A program made the translations under genes and the position numbers. A stretch of 64,000 nucleotides of DNA, taken from assembly GCA_032622095.1 (NCBI GenBank), contig CP136066.1, positions 101,389,319 to 101,453,318 on the forward strand, given 5' to 3'. Of the stretch, positions 9,701 through 19,128 are shown in pieces. The stretch's first letter is position 1; each line of letters opens with the position of its first letter. This stretch comes from Siphonodentalium dalli. Lineage: Eukaryota > Mollusca > Scaphopoda > Gadilida > Siphonodentaliidae. A model generated the notes under the pieces. The model saw nothing but the letters and a program-made list of their open reading frames with translations, ran no database searches and was not told the DNA's origin.

Positions 9701-12700
9701 AGGGTCACGGCGTCCATAGCCCCCGCAGAGAAGGGCAGCGGTGGTGGTCCAAGTGCAGCTGCCCTTGGTCCTGCCTCCGGTTCCGCCGGGTTCGCACCGG
9801 CACCAGCCGGCCACTTGCTACAGCTACCACATCAGTGGTCCGTTTAGCTGGCAAGCCCCAGTGCCCTCGGCACATTGCCTGCCTACGCAGTTCAATGTGT
9901 CAACTGCCACTGCTTCCACTCCAGGGGATTTGACCGCACGGGTTCTGACCTGTCCTCCATTCGTCAACGTCTTTTCCGGCATCCGTCCCTCCCGGTTTTG
10001 GGGTTGTTATGTCTCCCTATTATTCACCTGTGTTTCCTCCACCAGTGTGGCCTTGCTTTGTACAGTTTCTGGCCTCTTTTGGGCTCCTATGCCAGAACTT
10101 AGACTTAGTTTCCTTTCCGAGGCTCCGGAATTTCTTGCCTCATCAAACCAGGTGACCTGGTCGGGATACTTGCCCCTTTCCCCCCATCTCCGGGACGGAC
10201 GGTGCTGTTCAGAGACGAGGATGTGCTGTCGCAACATCTCCTGGATTTGGCAGCGTTTGATGCGTGTCCGAGTTCGCCATGCCCATCCGAGAGTGCCTTC
10301 CCTGAGGGTCATTTCGGATGGGTCAGTCCTTCGGTCTTAGGATAACAATTGTACACAATTTTGCATGCATTACCAGCACGATACTAACAGCACAGAAAAA
10401 GGAAGAACAAACAGCGCCATTCTCTTGCTTCCTCCATTCACATGGAGCCTCCGCTGGAGTCGGTTGCGGGACATGCCTCCTCCTTATTGGTCGCGGCCTC
10501 CTGAGCCATCCGCAGAGAAGTACGCCTGTCTTCCACAACCGAAGGACTGCATGGGGCCCAACGTGTGACGATTTTCCTCTGCCAACTCGATACAGCCGAC
10601 GCAGCAGGCTCAGGGTCTGTTAGTGGTCATGCCTCCTCTATTTGTAGTCGCGGCTTCCACAACCTTCGCAGAGACGGTCAACAATGGATTTTCCTCTGCC
10701 AACTCGGTACAGTCGGCGCTGCAGGCTCGGAGTCTGTTGGTGGTCATGCCTCCTCTATTTGTAGTCGCGGCTTCCACAACCTTCGCAGAGACAGGAAACA
10801 ACGAATTTTCCTCTGTCCACTCGATACAGCCTGCGCTGCCGGCTCGGAATCTGTTGGTGGTCATGCCTCCTCTATTTGTTGTCGCGGCTTCCACAACCTT
10901 CTCAGAGATGGGCAACAATGAATTTTCCTCCGTCAACTCGGTACAGCCTGCGCTGCAGGCTCGGAATCTGTTGGTGGTCATGCCTCCTCTATTTGTCGCG
11001 GCTTCCACAACCTTCGCTGCGACGAGCAGCGATGGAGGTTCTGCAGCATCTACCGCTGGTTCTGTCTCAGTCCATCCAGGTTCATGCTGTCACGGCACAT
11101 AGCGGTTTTTCCGAACCCTTTCTTGCCTTGGCTACCTCATTGTGCCTAGTCGCCGACAAGTGGCATTCATTCGACTGACTGTTTTGTACACTATTACCTT
11201 CGTTCTTTGTACTTTGAGGTTTCCTCTGTCAGTCTGCTTTCTGCCATATCGCATTGCTCTGGCTATATGCCGCATTCAGGAACTGCTCCTGAATAAGTTT
11301 ATTTCCGCTCCATTCTCACATCCGTTCTTATCCCGTCGGGATATTCCAGGTGTTGTTGAGACCTGTCTTTATAGTTTTGGGCCTTCTAATCTGTTAGATT
11401 TTTATTCAACAATTAGGCCGCTTTTATGAGACAAACCTAGACGTATTATGGACTTGATTGTGTGTGTGAACCTGATAAGTTAGTATGCGGTGCTATATCT
11501 CACAGGGGAAATTGGCGCTCTACTCACTTAGCCGAACATATCATGAATATCGACCGTTCAGCTCCATAGACACTATCGTCTGAACTACGCTCATTTTCAA
11601 TTTTACTTCTAGATTTGGGATGTATCTTTCAGTGACCACCTAACACCATAGGATTTCATCATATAGCGTATCGGCATTTCATTGGTGTCTAGGCGGCATG
11701 TATGTAGTCCATTTTGTTATCGTATTTGTCACAGCACCGACTTTGAACCAAGAATATTTTCCAATTCTATGTTATCACTCGGGCCGAGTTTTCCCCTCAT
11801 GTATTATGGGCCAGTCAACATCCTCTGGATGTCGTGCTAGTGCTGCTTCATCCTCTAAGGGGGGGGGGGGGGGGGGGGGGGGGGGTAGGTTCCTTTATCA
11901 TATTAGGTACATGAATGAATGAGTTATCCCCCTTGCCTATGACCAATGTTTATCCTGGACACCTTCACCCTGTGATCATTACTAGTAGGGCACATGAAGT
12001 ACGTGGTGTTTCCTTTTAGGAGGCTCAGTTGTTTTTGAGTTTATCTGAACTATTACATATGGGACACAATGATCTATTTTTTGGCACATGTCTACCAAGA
12101 AATCTTTTTGGTACAGGATGCAGGTCTTTTCTGCTTCAGCAGGTGGGTTTCATGGACATAGTCGGATTATCTGCCTCGTGGCCTCCTCCTCTTCAAGAAT
12201 TCTAATTATAACCATTAGTTTCAGTGTCCAAGATATATTTGATGGAGATATAATATTTTTTTACCCAAAATATGTATCTCCTATAATAAATATCTTGGAC
12301 ACTGAACACAGCAAGGGCCCTCCCAGTTGGGATCAACATTCCCGCCCTGCGCACTCGGTCAAACGCATCAAACACACAGGAGGAAGAAATTAAAATGAAT
12401 GAGGTCGTGTCTTTCAATCGCTGTTATAGTGAAAGGACTCGCATTGATTGGTCCAAAGATATAATCGCCATTAATTGGCATTTGACAAGTGCGCGTACTC
12501 GAGGTATTGCGTACCGATTTTTTTTTTTTACGACTTCTAGAATCTTGCCAGCAAGAAATATATAACCATTAGTTTCAGTGTCCAAGATATTTATTATAGG
12601 AGATACATATTTTGGGTAAAAAAATATTATTTTAATTTTCCGTTCTAGAGTTATCATTCTTTGTTTATTTTAAATTTGTTCTGTCCTGCCCATGTTTCAA

Positions 12701-14169
12701 TTTGGCACCATGGGGGTTTGCCAGCACCTGTCGTGCTACCTCTTGTTTTCATGAGGACGGCGAATTGAGTATTCACATAATTTTGAGTTTACATGTTGGG
12801 TGGATCATCGACCACCTTTAAATGATCAGCCTGCATTTCTTATAATTTCCACTTGGATGTGCTATTGACCTATATAAGTTTAGCTATCTTATGAGTGAGC
12901 ACAAACATTTGCAAATATAAAACTGAAATAAGAAGGGTATATATTTGAAATCACAAATGAGGCTTTCATGTTGGCCATGTAATCTGTTAGAGATTGTCAC
13001 TCCTAAATTTATGAAAACCTGTTTTTGTATATCTTTTTCAGGTTCGAGTGAAATGTGTTCAGACGTTACATTCTGTCATTCAGCATGCTAGTAGGGATGT
13101 TTCCACTCCATTTATCCACACTCTGTCTCCAAGAATGATAGACTTTCTAAGCAAAGCTCATGATTGCAAACCAACTAATGAAGCTGAATCGAACCTTCTC
13201 CTCGATATAACAAGGATGCTTGAGAGTCTTGTTGGGGCGGCAGAAGAAAAAAATAGTAAGTTTTGTCTCTTAACCCTTTCATGACAGGAGTTCTTCTGGT
13301 GCAGCATTAAACATCCTGTGCCAGTGCATTTTCTTATATATGGAAATAATCACTTGGAATCCCACGGTTCAGAATTAGAAACTCTAATGCAGCTAATCTG
13401 ACCCACTGAACTACTTAATACATATAACATGACTTAGGTTACCAGATACGAGTTTCCAAATGTTACCTACTAAGGCCATTAAAATAAAATAGCTGTGTTC
13501 TCAGGTAATTAGATCTCAATTTTGAGGTGAGGAGGGAGGCTATTTATTCATATTTTGTTCTCAAAATTCTGAAAACACACTCCATAAACAAACAAAAATT
13601 TTCATTGTTAAAATCCAATATTTCTAACAGAAAATAAAAAAGAACAAATTTGAATGAGGCTAAAATTTTTAGAAGAAAATTTCAGTGACGAGGTAGGTGC
13701 ATGAGAACATAGAATTTAGAATTTGTATTTATTCGGCCTTTTAATGCTACATTCTCACTCATGCTAAGATTATTTGTGTAGCTTCCAAAGTTTTTATTAA
13801 ATATTTGTTATCTTCATTGCAGGAATTCTAATGATGGCTGTGTTTGTTCCTATTCTTGTGTCATTCTTGCTCGAGGAGAAAGACTTGGCTTCCGCTACGA
13901 AATATGCCAAAATGCTACACGACTACTCGTTACAAAAACTATTAAAAATCGGACCTGAATATCCAGAGCAATTCAAACAGATTATGGCAACTGCCACCGA
14001 ACTCAAACAGAAACTCGAAGCTGCGATACGACTTAATCAACATGACACAAATGTCAGAAAAAATGTCATGAAAAATCAAAACTCCGCGGGAGGAAAATCT
14101 TCATCTTCAAAACAGACTCCTTCCATTCAATTAAAAACAGACTTCAGTTTCTTTGCTCAGGCGAAATGA
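3372..14169 (+). CDS. HEATR5B: HEATR5 (HEAT repeat-containing protein 5, p200/Laa1 family), last five exons
   Basis: Five exons (3372-3711, 5201-5422, 7403-7554, 13042-13255, 13823-14169) join in frame with GT-AG borders and encode the last 424 residues of a protein that is about 2,000 residues in the family. Family hallmarks are the helical block ISILPTVLHLTISLLRE after CSPLG, MLHDYSLQKLLKIGPEYP, LKQKLEAAIRLNQ, and the C-terminal SIQLKT. HEATR5 proteins are HEAT-repeat solenoids. They associate with aftiphilin and gamma-synergin and assist AP-1/clathrin trafficking at the trans-Golgi and endosomes. A seven-residue tail (SFFAQAK) follows the usual SIQLKT(N/D)F end. The 5' exons lie left of the window. 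Introns are filled with MITEs, one ending about 25 nt before an acceptor. Vertebrates have HEATR5A and HEATR5B; many invertebrates have a single gene, so the symbol is nominal. Confidence 0.92.
3839..3893 (+). repeat. Imperfect TCTG/TCCA simple repeat
   Basis: A run of TCTG, TCCA and CCATC-like tetramers in the HEATR5 intron. It directly precedes the TSD of the hAT-like element at 3955. Confidence 0.7.
3955..4959. mobile_element. Non-autonomous hAT-like element with 8-bp TSD TTATTTGC
   Basis: The ends are TAGAGCTTCACG and CGTGAAGCTCTA. Direct repeats TTATTTGC lie immediately outside (3947-3954 and 4960-4967). Subterminal repeats with ACGATAT, ACCGACTA and ATCGCGATGTGACTAAAT occur in inverted order near both ends. 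No transposase-like ORF is visible in the 1,005 bp. It sits in the HEATR5 intron before exon 5201-5422. Confidence 0.85.
5201..5422 (+). CDS. HEATR5B: HEATR5 exon 2 of 5 in the window
   Basis: The acceptor is TCTCACAG and the donor is GTGAGT. The exon starts at phase 1 by completing Gly (G|GT) and ends at phase 1 (222 bp). It encodes AISILPTVLHLTISLLRE onward, one of the most conserved HEATR5 helices. Confidence 0.93.
5959..6170. mobile_element. Family A palindromic MITE, copy 3
   Basis: The ends are TACAGTAATGCCC and TTTACTGTA. The arms are complete, but the central GAAAGCTCTC on the left is partly deleted, leaving an asymmetric centre. It lies in the HEATR5 intron before exon 7403. Confidence 0.85.
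6606..6781 (+). mobile_element. Family P1 (TTAA/CCC) MITE, copy 2, single-hairpin form
   Basis: It begins AACCCTTTCATGATGGGAGC and ends GCAGTCATGGAAGGGTTAA. Only one of the two internal hairpins of longer copies remains. The termini match piggyBac-style TTAA-CCC ends. Confidence 0.8.
6919..7377. mobile_element. Family A palindromic MITE, copy 4, split by a fragment of another element
   Basis: The left arm is 6919-7012 and the right arm is 7244-7377. Between them is a fragment of the CCAAGTC-ended element (7013-7245). The right tip (CATTACTGAAC) ends about 25 nt before the acceptor of the HEATR5 exon at 7403. It is the nearest element to any HEATR5 exon in the window. Confidence 0.8.
7013..7245 (-). 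mobile_element. Fragment of CCAAGTC-ended element (family B), inside family A copy 4
   Basis: It matches 15236-15465 in reverse complement, including GGGGGCGGGACTCGGTCC, AGCTGTTGTGGACC and GACTTGGTTTACCTAT. It represents one terminus plus part of the interior of that element. Confidence 0.7.
7403..7554 (+). CDS. HEATR5B: HEATR5 exon 3 of 5 in the window
   Basis: The acceptor is TTTTTATTACAG and the donor is GTGAGT. Entry is phase 1 and exit is phase 0 (152 bp). It encodes ENDKDALDDTTVLLALAIF onward, in line with the family's short helix segment at this place. Confidence 0.9.
7613..7730 (-). mobile_element. Partial TTAA MITE, family P2
   Basis: It begins TTTAACCTTTTCTATACTA and includes ACTCATTGACGAGTAGTTAT and AACATTTCTGCC. 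It matches one half of the elements at 31850-32106 and 32676-32927. The other half is missing. Confidence 0.6.
7731..8158. repeat. Diverged tandem repeat, about 150-bp unit
   Basis: Three diverged units share GTCTGTCCG..CAG, ATATCTCAGCCATGGGTTAT, GGATCTGA and ATCCTTCTTTGTTTATCTG. A related fragment lies at 12640-12700, on the far side of the 4.4 kb element. This suggests the element inserted into, or arose within, this repeat. Confidence 0.6.
9626..10340 (+). other. GC-rich block with degenerate open frames inside the 4.4 kb element
   Basis: Open frames on both strands (for example 9741-10340 +, 10007-10312 -) reflect GC-rich composition and do not resemble a known protein. Sequences at 9668-9735 and 10449-10520 resemble diverged units of the 117-bp array that follows (GGACATGCCTCCTCC; GCAGAGAAG). 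I do not call a gene here. Confidence 0.4.
10565..11040 (+). repeat. 117-bp tandem array, about four units, open on both strands
   Basis: TGGTCATGCCTCCTCTATTT recurs at 10624, 10741, 10858 and 10975, exactly 117 bp apart. The unit is 39 codons long, so any frame stays open through the array. The + frame from 10623 repeats VVMPPLFVVAASTTFAET; the - frame repeats KVVEAATTNRGGMTTNR. Coding on either strand cannot be decided from the sequence. Confidence 0.85.
11859..11885 (+). repeat. Homopolymer of 27 G
   Basis: An uninterrupted G run follows TCATCCTCTAA. Its length is likely to be unstable or to contain sequencing error, and the strand could form a G-quadruplex. Confidence 0.95.
12219..12307. 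repeat. Local palindrome built from the 4.4 kb element's arm end
   Basis: CAGTGTCCAAGATAT...and ATATCTTGGACACTG face each other about 55 bp apart. The second half also matches 12575-12640 in inverted orientation. It looks like a rearranged partial copy of the right terminus. Confidence 0.65.
13042..13255 (+). CDS. HEATR5B: HEATR5 exon 4 of 5 in the window
   Basis: The acceptor is CTTTTTCAG and the donor is GTAAGT-like (A|GTAAG). Phase 0 in, phase 1 out (214 bp). It encodes VRVKCVQTLHSVIQ through LVGAAEEKN, matching the family's penultimate HEAT-like helices. Confidence 0.92.
13271..13342 (+). mobile_element. Truncated family P1 MITE, copy 3
   Basis: The 5' end only: TTAACCCTTTCATGACAGGA through GTGCATTTTCTTATATATG. 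It starts 15 bp after the HEATR5 donor at 13256. The rest of the element is absent. Confidence 0.75.
13823..14169 (+). CDS. HEATR5B: HEATR5 terminal exon with stop codon
   Basis: The acceptor is TCTTCATTGCAG and the TGA is at 14167-14169. Entry is phase 1 (A|GA gives Arg). It encodes 114 residues ending SIQLKTDFSFFAQAK. In the vertebrate HEATR5B protein known to me the end is close to SIQLKTNF plus one residue, so SFFAQAK is an extension. Confidence 0.95.
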
Positions 14170-14388
14170 CATCAGTTGGAATGATCAACTTAAATATAGT
14201 GCCATTTGCCAAATATCTTATTTATTTCAAATAGTATTCTTTATTATAGTCTGCACTGTCATATTGACATCAGGTCTGGAAAACCCATACAAAACAATAA
14301 TAGTTATATGTAACTATTATAGTTGAATGTGACTATTACAAAACAACATTTTTCCAATTTGTATTGCATGTGAGCATTACCGCGAACA

Positions 14389-14569
14389 TCTATATTTGAT
14401 AAACACTGCAAGCAACGATATTTGATAAACACCGCAAGCAACTATATTTGATAAACACGGCAAGCAACTATATTTGATAAACGCCGCAAGCAACTATATT
14501 TGGTAAACACTGCAAGCAACTATATTTGATAAACACGGCAAGCAACTATATTTGATAAACACTACTATA
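14389..14569 (+). repeat. 26-bp minisatellite, about seven units
   Basis: The unit is TATATTTGATAAACAC plus (T/C/G)GCAAGCAAC, with one or two substitutions per copy. It starts about 220 bp after the HEATR5 stop, so it is probably in the 3' UTR or just beyond. No clear AATAAA was seen between the stop and the array. Confidence 0.85.
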
Positions 14570-14618
14570 TTGCCAAACTATAAGAAGCTATTCCCGTGGA
14601 ATTTTTAAAATTATTGTT

Positions 14619-14881
14619 TAACACTTTCATGACAGGAGCTGCGCTGGTGCAGCATTAAAGATCCTGTGTCAGTGCATTCTCTTATATATGCGAGTCTCCC
14701 ATAGGGAGCCTCGCATATATAAGAGAATACACTGGCTTACAAGGTCAAGGTAAATATTATTTGGCCAATGCATTCTCTTATAATATGCGAGGCTCCCTAT
14801 GGGAGACTCGCATATATCAGAGAATGCATTGGCACAGGGTTTTCGCAATATTTCAGTAAGCTCCAGTCATGGAAGGGTTAA
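14619..14881 (+). mobile_element. Family P1 (TTAA/CCC) MITE, copy 4, full length
   Basis: It runs from TTAACACTTTCATGACAGGA to GTCATGGAAGGGTTAA, with two internal hairpins (14683-14731 and 14766-14826) separated by AAGGTCAAGGTAAATATT. This copy best shows the family structure. Confidence 0.85.
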
Positions 14882-15190
14882 CTATTATAGTTATCAATGG
14901 GATTTCCCAGACCTGTTCATGGCTAATATAGAACAAACACTATGTGTATATATGTAAAAGTGTATAAACTCATCATCATTCTTTGTATATAAAGCATGGA
15001 CACATTACAAATATAATGCATATTGATGGTACATCACTACAGATCATTTCATGTTACATCCTCCAAGAGGACGAATGTTACTCAGAATCAGAGAGATGAG
15101 AAATGAAAACATGTATATGTAATATGTTGATATTAATTGTGAATAGCAAATTACTGAAACCACTTGTTATACTGGTGAAAATTCAAGACA

Positions 15191-15228
15191 CCAGTGAGAG
15201 CTTTCCGATGAATGGCAACAAGCCATAT
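15191..15228. mobile_element. Remnant of family A MITE joined to family B
   Basis: CAGTGAGAGCTTTCCGATGA and AATGGCAACAAGCCATAT are the central part of the family A palindrome. The sequence runs straight into ATAGGTAAACCAAGTC, the same junction as at 7236-7250. Confidence 0.7.
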
Positions 15229-15235
15229 AGGTAAA

Positions 15236-15795
15236 CCAAGTCTTTGTGGTCCACAACAGCTCGGGATATCGGTTGGGATGATGCTGTCTTTGGACTGAGT
15301 CCCGCCCCCGCTCTTCTATAATGGACGTTCATTCTATATGTAAACGTGGAGCCCGGGCATTCAATTGAACCCCTGAATGTGATTAATCACCCGACATTTC
15401 CACGATTAAATCTTTCTTCAAAATGAATTATCATCTACCATGATAGAAAAAGGTATGGTGACTATCGTTTAATGTATTGTTTACTAGCATTTTCTGATAG
15501 TGCCACAAATATAAATTCTGGAAAACTAGGCTTTGTTTACTTATATATCCTGTTCCTTTGACATTTAACGGACCTCTGATATTTGCATGTTTGATATCAT
15601 GCTTGGGGTAAGGCTGTCCCCTATGTTCATGCAAAGCCTCCATTTGACCTAATCTGAAGACATACAAGCAATATAACTCCCGCCGACGATTCTGGGTGTA
15701 ACATCCCTTATAGAAGAGCAAAGGGATGGGGCTCGGTCCAAAAACAGCATCATCTCAACCGATATCCCAAGCTGTTGTGGACCGAGATGACTTGG
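15236..15795. mobile_element. CCAAGTC-ended element with inverted ends of about 75 bp (family B), 560-bp copy
   Basis: Left end CCAAGTC...GTGGTCCACAACAGC; right end AGCTGTTGTGGACCGAGATG then ACTTGG. Both ends carry GATATC and GGACCGAGTC-type blocks. A longer relative lies at 54869-56986, and a fragment at 7013-7245. No coding capacity is visible. Confidence 0.75.
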
Positions 15796-15851
15796 TCTAA
15801 AGTATAGGGTCCCTGATTTTAAACTGTTGTTCAACGAGTTCAAATGGAATA

Positions 15852-16107
15852 TACAGTAATGCCCAAAGTAATTGACCACTTAACCACAGCAGAATTATGG
15901 GTAATTTTCAGGATTTAGTCGGAAATATGGCTTGTTGCCATTCATCGGAAAGCTCTCACTAAACGATTAGTCAACATCGACTAGAATTTCCGCAATAATC
16001 AACTTAATAGCAATGAATGGCAACAAGCCATATTTCCGACTAAATCCTGAAAAATTACCCATAATTCTGCTGCGGTTAAGTGGTCAATTACTTTGGGCAT
16101 TACTGTA
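15852..16107. mobile_element. Family A palindromic MITE, copy 5, subfamily 2
   Basis: Both arms carry CCCAAAGTAATTGACCACTT instead of CCTAAATAATCGACTCCTT, and a 50-base unrelated loop is present. The tips are TACAGTAATGCCC and GGGCATTACTGTA. Confidence 0.85.
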
Positions 16108-17055
16108 GGATATATTTCACAAGACTAAAAACAAAAGTGAAGTTGGCCATAAGCCATTTGAAAAGGGTTTGCTAAAAATAGTTTTTCTCATGCTCCATTG
16201 ACTGAGTGATCTCATCACAGAAAACTGTCGGTATTTTAAATTTATTTAATACATACTTAAGTATTAACCAGTAAGGTCACACAATGCTAATGATCTGTTT
16301 CTCAGACACCGCCGCTCCCTTAAAATAAGTGCCGCTGGGTGGTTTTTGTCATACACAACAACAAATACTAATTATCTGAGATCAATGAAGAGTGCTATTC
16401 AATATTTTTCCTGGGCCTTTTTTTTGGCTTAGGAGTTTTTTCCTAATTATCAGGGTTACACATAACATCATAGCTCTTGGATACATATATACAAGGTTGC
16501 ACTATTATCAAGTTGAACCTTCCCAAATGACAGTAGTAGTGGTGACAAAGAACAATAAAATTTCGATCTGGTAATTGATTCGTTATTTCACTGTTATAAA
16601 AGTTTATTGTTTTTGTTTTTTTATTGTATACATTTTACATATAGAAGATGGCCCAGTCAAATCTGACTAGTAATACATTAAATTTGTTATTAAAACCCCC
16701 AAATCAAATAGTCAGATTTAAGTCCAAAACATTGGTTTTTCAATTCGAGGATAAAAACCTGCCTCGGAACATTATGGTAATAAAATACGGAAATAAAAAC
16801 CTGCCTGCCGGTAACTTTTGGCCCTAAAAAAATAAATATAGAAACCTGCTGCCTGCTTGCTTTGAAAAAAAAAGTGTCTGAGAAACAGAAGTAGATATAT
16901 TCAACAAATTGTATCAAAATCTTACATGTTAAAACTCTCAATCCCTCTAATGATTGACAACAGGGAGGTTTAATTGATATTTAAACTCTTCAGTTTTAAT
17001 TCTTTTGTTAGTCATGTTGTTTATCTTTCGTGTTGGGATAGCCAGCATTATTAGC
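16108..17055. other. Unannotated intergenic stretch
   Basis: I see no gene. The only structure is an imperfect set of repeated phrases at 16730-16910 (AATAAAAACCTGCC, AAACCTGCTGCCTGC). Small open frames here show no recognisable protein. Confidence 0.5.
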
Positions 17056-17125
17056 TGTTTCGGGTTGATGGGTGGGGGGGAATCTACACACTGTTTCGGG
17101 TTGATGGGTGGGATCTACACACTGG
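17056..17125 (+). repeat. Two-unit tandem repeat, about 35 bp
   Basis: CTGTTTCGGGTTGATGGGTG followed by ATCTACACA occurs twice. The first copy has a longer G run. Confidence 0.8.
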
Positions 17126-17141
17126 AATTTCATGAATTACT

Positions 17142-17299
17142 TACAGTAATGCCCTAAATAATTGACTCCTTAAACAACAGCAGAATTCTCAGTGAGAGCT
17201 TTCCAATGAATGTCAACAAGCCATATTTCCGACTAAATCCGGAAAAATTACCCATAATTAGCTGTGGTTAAGGAGTCGATTAATTAGGGAATTACTGTA
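17142..17299. mobile_element. Family A palindromic MITE, copy 6, left arm shortened
   Basis: The tips are TACAGTAATGCCC and GAATTACTGTA. The left arm is deleted from just after CAGAATT to the centre, leaving an asymmetric element. Confidence 0.8.
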
Positions 17300-17369
17300 G
17301 ATAACCTTGGTTCTTAGATTCATTATTCATAACTTTTCTCTCATAATCCCCTAACTGACTTGGTGATAT

Positions 17370-17829
17370 CAAGCCTGAGATTAGTGTGCCTGTCATTTGC
17401 AGAATGAGGTCCCCAGAGGGTGAATTTAGTGACGCCACCCCGCATAGTGGGCAAGCATCACCATATACATCCTCTGGGGACCTCATTCTGCATGGCCTCA
17501 TCTGCTATGGGAGACATAGACTCAGAATGAAGTTCCCAAATGGTGAATATTGTGACATACACCCATTGGGAACCTCGATTATGCAATATGTCGTCTGCCT
17601 ATTTGGGGATATAGAGAAACTAAATCTAAAAAAGAAATAGAATCTATGTGAAGAAGTTTCTATAGAAATTTGATAATAAAGAAATTTTCCAGAGAAGATG
17701 AGGCCTAAACAGAATGAGGTCCCCTGAAGGTGAATTAATGATGCTAGCCTGCTATGCGGGATAGCGTCACTAAATTCACCCTCTGGGGACCTCATTCTGC
17801 AAACAACAGGCGCACTAAACTCAGGCTTG
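17370..17829. mobile_element. hAT-like MITE, family C, copy 1, TSD GTGATAT
   Basis: The ends are CAAGCCTGAGATTAGTGTG and CACTAAACTCAGGCTTG. GTGATAT is repeated directly outside (17363-17369, 17830-17836). Each half contains a hairpin of about 90 bp: GCAGAATGAGGTCCCCAGAG...CTCTGGGGACCTCATTCTGC. The internal segment has AT-rich spacer sequence shared by the other long copies. Confidence 0.85.
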
Positions 17830-17919
17830 GTGATATGATGCACTTCTGTCAAACTTCTTAAGTCAAAGCACTTGGGGACTGACAGATTATTTTCAAATTA
17901 TCATCCACCCCCTTCAACT

Positions 17920-18181
17920 AAACCCTTTCATGATAGGAGCTGCGCTGGTGCAGCATTAAAGATCCTGTGCCAGAACATTCTCTTATATATGCGAGTCTCC
18001 CATAGAGAGCCTCGCATATATAAGATAATGCACTGGCTTACAAGGTCAAGGTAAATATTGTTAGACCAATGTATTCTCTTATATATGTGAGGCTCCTTAT
18101 GGCAGACTCGGATATATAAGAGAATGCATTGGCACAGGGTTTTCGCAAAAATATCAGGAAGCTCCAGTCGTGGTAGAGTTA
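17920..18181 (+). mobile_element. Family P1 (TTAA/CCC) MITE, copy 5
   Basis: It begins AAACCCTTTCATGATAGGAG and ends GTCGTGGTAGAGTTAAA, with both internal hairpins and the AAGGTCAAGG spacer. It abuts family A copy 7. Confidence 0.8.
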
Positions 18182-18183
18182 AA

Positions 18184-18363
18184 TACAGTAATGCCCTAAA
18201 TAATCGACTCCTTAACCACATCATAATTATGGGTAACTTTTCAGGTTTTAGTTGGAAATATGGCTTGTTGCCATTCATCGGAAAGCTCTCAGTGACTAAA
18301 TCCTGAAAAGTTACCCATAATTCTGTTCTGGTTAAGGAGTCGATTATTTAAGGCATTACTGTA
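18184..18363. mobile_element. Family A palindromic MITE, copy 7, right arm shortened
   Basis: The tips are TACAGTAATGCCC and GGCATTACTGTA. After the centre the right arm resumes at GACTAAATCCTGAAAAG, so the inner right arm is deleted. Confidence 0.8.
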
Positions 18364-18573
18364 CATATTTTGTGCTTATTTCACTACTTCACTTGATATT
18401 TTATGACTCAGAACTGAACAAAGCAAAAATTTAAACAGTCCTTCATTCATACCGACCAATTCACTGTTAAACGAGAATGATTTTGTATCTTTCAGTTTAG
18501 CTACATCAAGACGTCACAACTGCTCTTGGTGTGGTGTTCACTCTTGAGTAGAAATAAGTATTCATATATTTAA

Positions 18574-18801
18574 CCCTCTCTATACTAAATGGATTATCCC
18601 ACTCAAGTCATAAAAGTATAGATTGGAAGGGTCTATTATTCAATTGGAGGGATGTTCAGAAAATATGAGCAGACGACTGATAATAGAAAGTGCAGAAGGA
18701 TACCTATTCATTGTTGGGGAAATGTTCAGATAATAAGGTCGTGAACTTGTCATCTGAACATTTCCTAAGTGATAACTACTCGTCAATGATTATTTAGAGG
18801 G
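18574..18801. mobile_element. TTAA MITE, family P2, copy with degraded right end
   Basis: TTAA (18570-18573) precedes CCCTCTCTATACTAAATGG. The interior has inverted AAATGTTCAGA/TCTGAACATTT and the right end has ATAACTACTCGTCAATGAT. The right TTAA is lost. Confidence 0.65.
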
Positions 18802-19128
18802 GCTGTGACAAGCGGTAATTAAGGCGTAATATTTTAACTGATTCTATGCCCAAGTCTAATCTGCACCTTGTGTAGATTAGGTTAATCCTGATTATAAACA
18901 GTAAATCCAGCTATCCGTTCTTTATCATTATGTCTTGTTGGCTTTTTTGTTTCATCATTGTTGCTTTCATGTTATGGAATATATATTTTTTGTACAAAAT
19001 GTATCCACATTATTTAGAAAGAAACTTTGTTGATGTCTTGTTGACAGAAATTTATATGTGAAACTAATGAAAATAAATTATGATTTATTTAACTTGTGCC
19101 TTATATCCAAATTTCCTGAAACGATTAT

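Larger units (their letters stand above)
8159..12606. mobile_element. 4.4 kb element with inverted arms of about 225 bp, class unknown
   Basis: The left arm (8159-8385) and right arm (about 12380-12606) are inverted copies. They share ATATCTTGGACACTGAAAC, GGTTATATATTTCTTGC, CAAGATTCTAGAAATCG and GTCCTTTCACTATAACAGCG. The middle is GC-richer than its surroundings at 9.6-11.1 kb and holds a 117-bp tandem array and a 27-base G run. No transposase, reverse transcriptase or recombinase motif could be read with confidence. Long inverted ends with a dissimilar core could fit a DIRS-like or a foldback element. It occupies most of the intron between HEATR5 exons 7403 and 13042. Confidence 0.6.

Noticed and set aside
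9741-10340. 199-codon + strand ORF
   Set aside because: It lies in GC-rich sequence where both strands are open and has no recognisable domain. It overlaps a - strand ORF of similar quality.
14389-14569. CRISPR-like array
   Set aside because: The 26-bp units are contiguous, with no unique spacers, in a eukaryotic sequence. It is an ordinary minisatellite.
17386-17852. ORFs reading MRSPEGEFSDA on either strand
   Set aside because: They are translations of the family C hairpin and appear in every copy.
18497-18580. Possible extra exon (acceptor TATCTTTCAG, then FSYIKTSQLLLVWCS)
   Set aside because: It is downstream of the HEATR5 stop, has no partner exon or known domain, and is too short to support.
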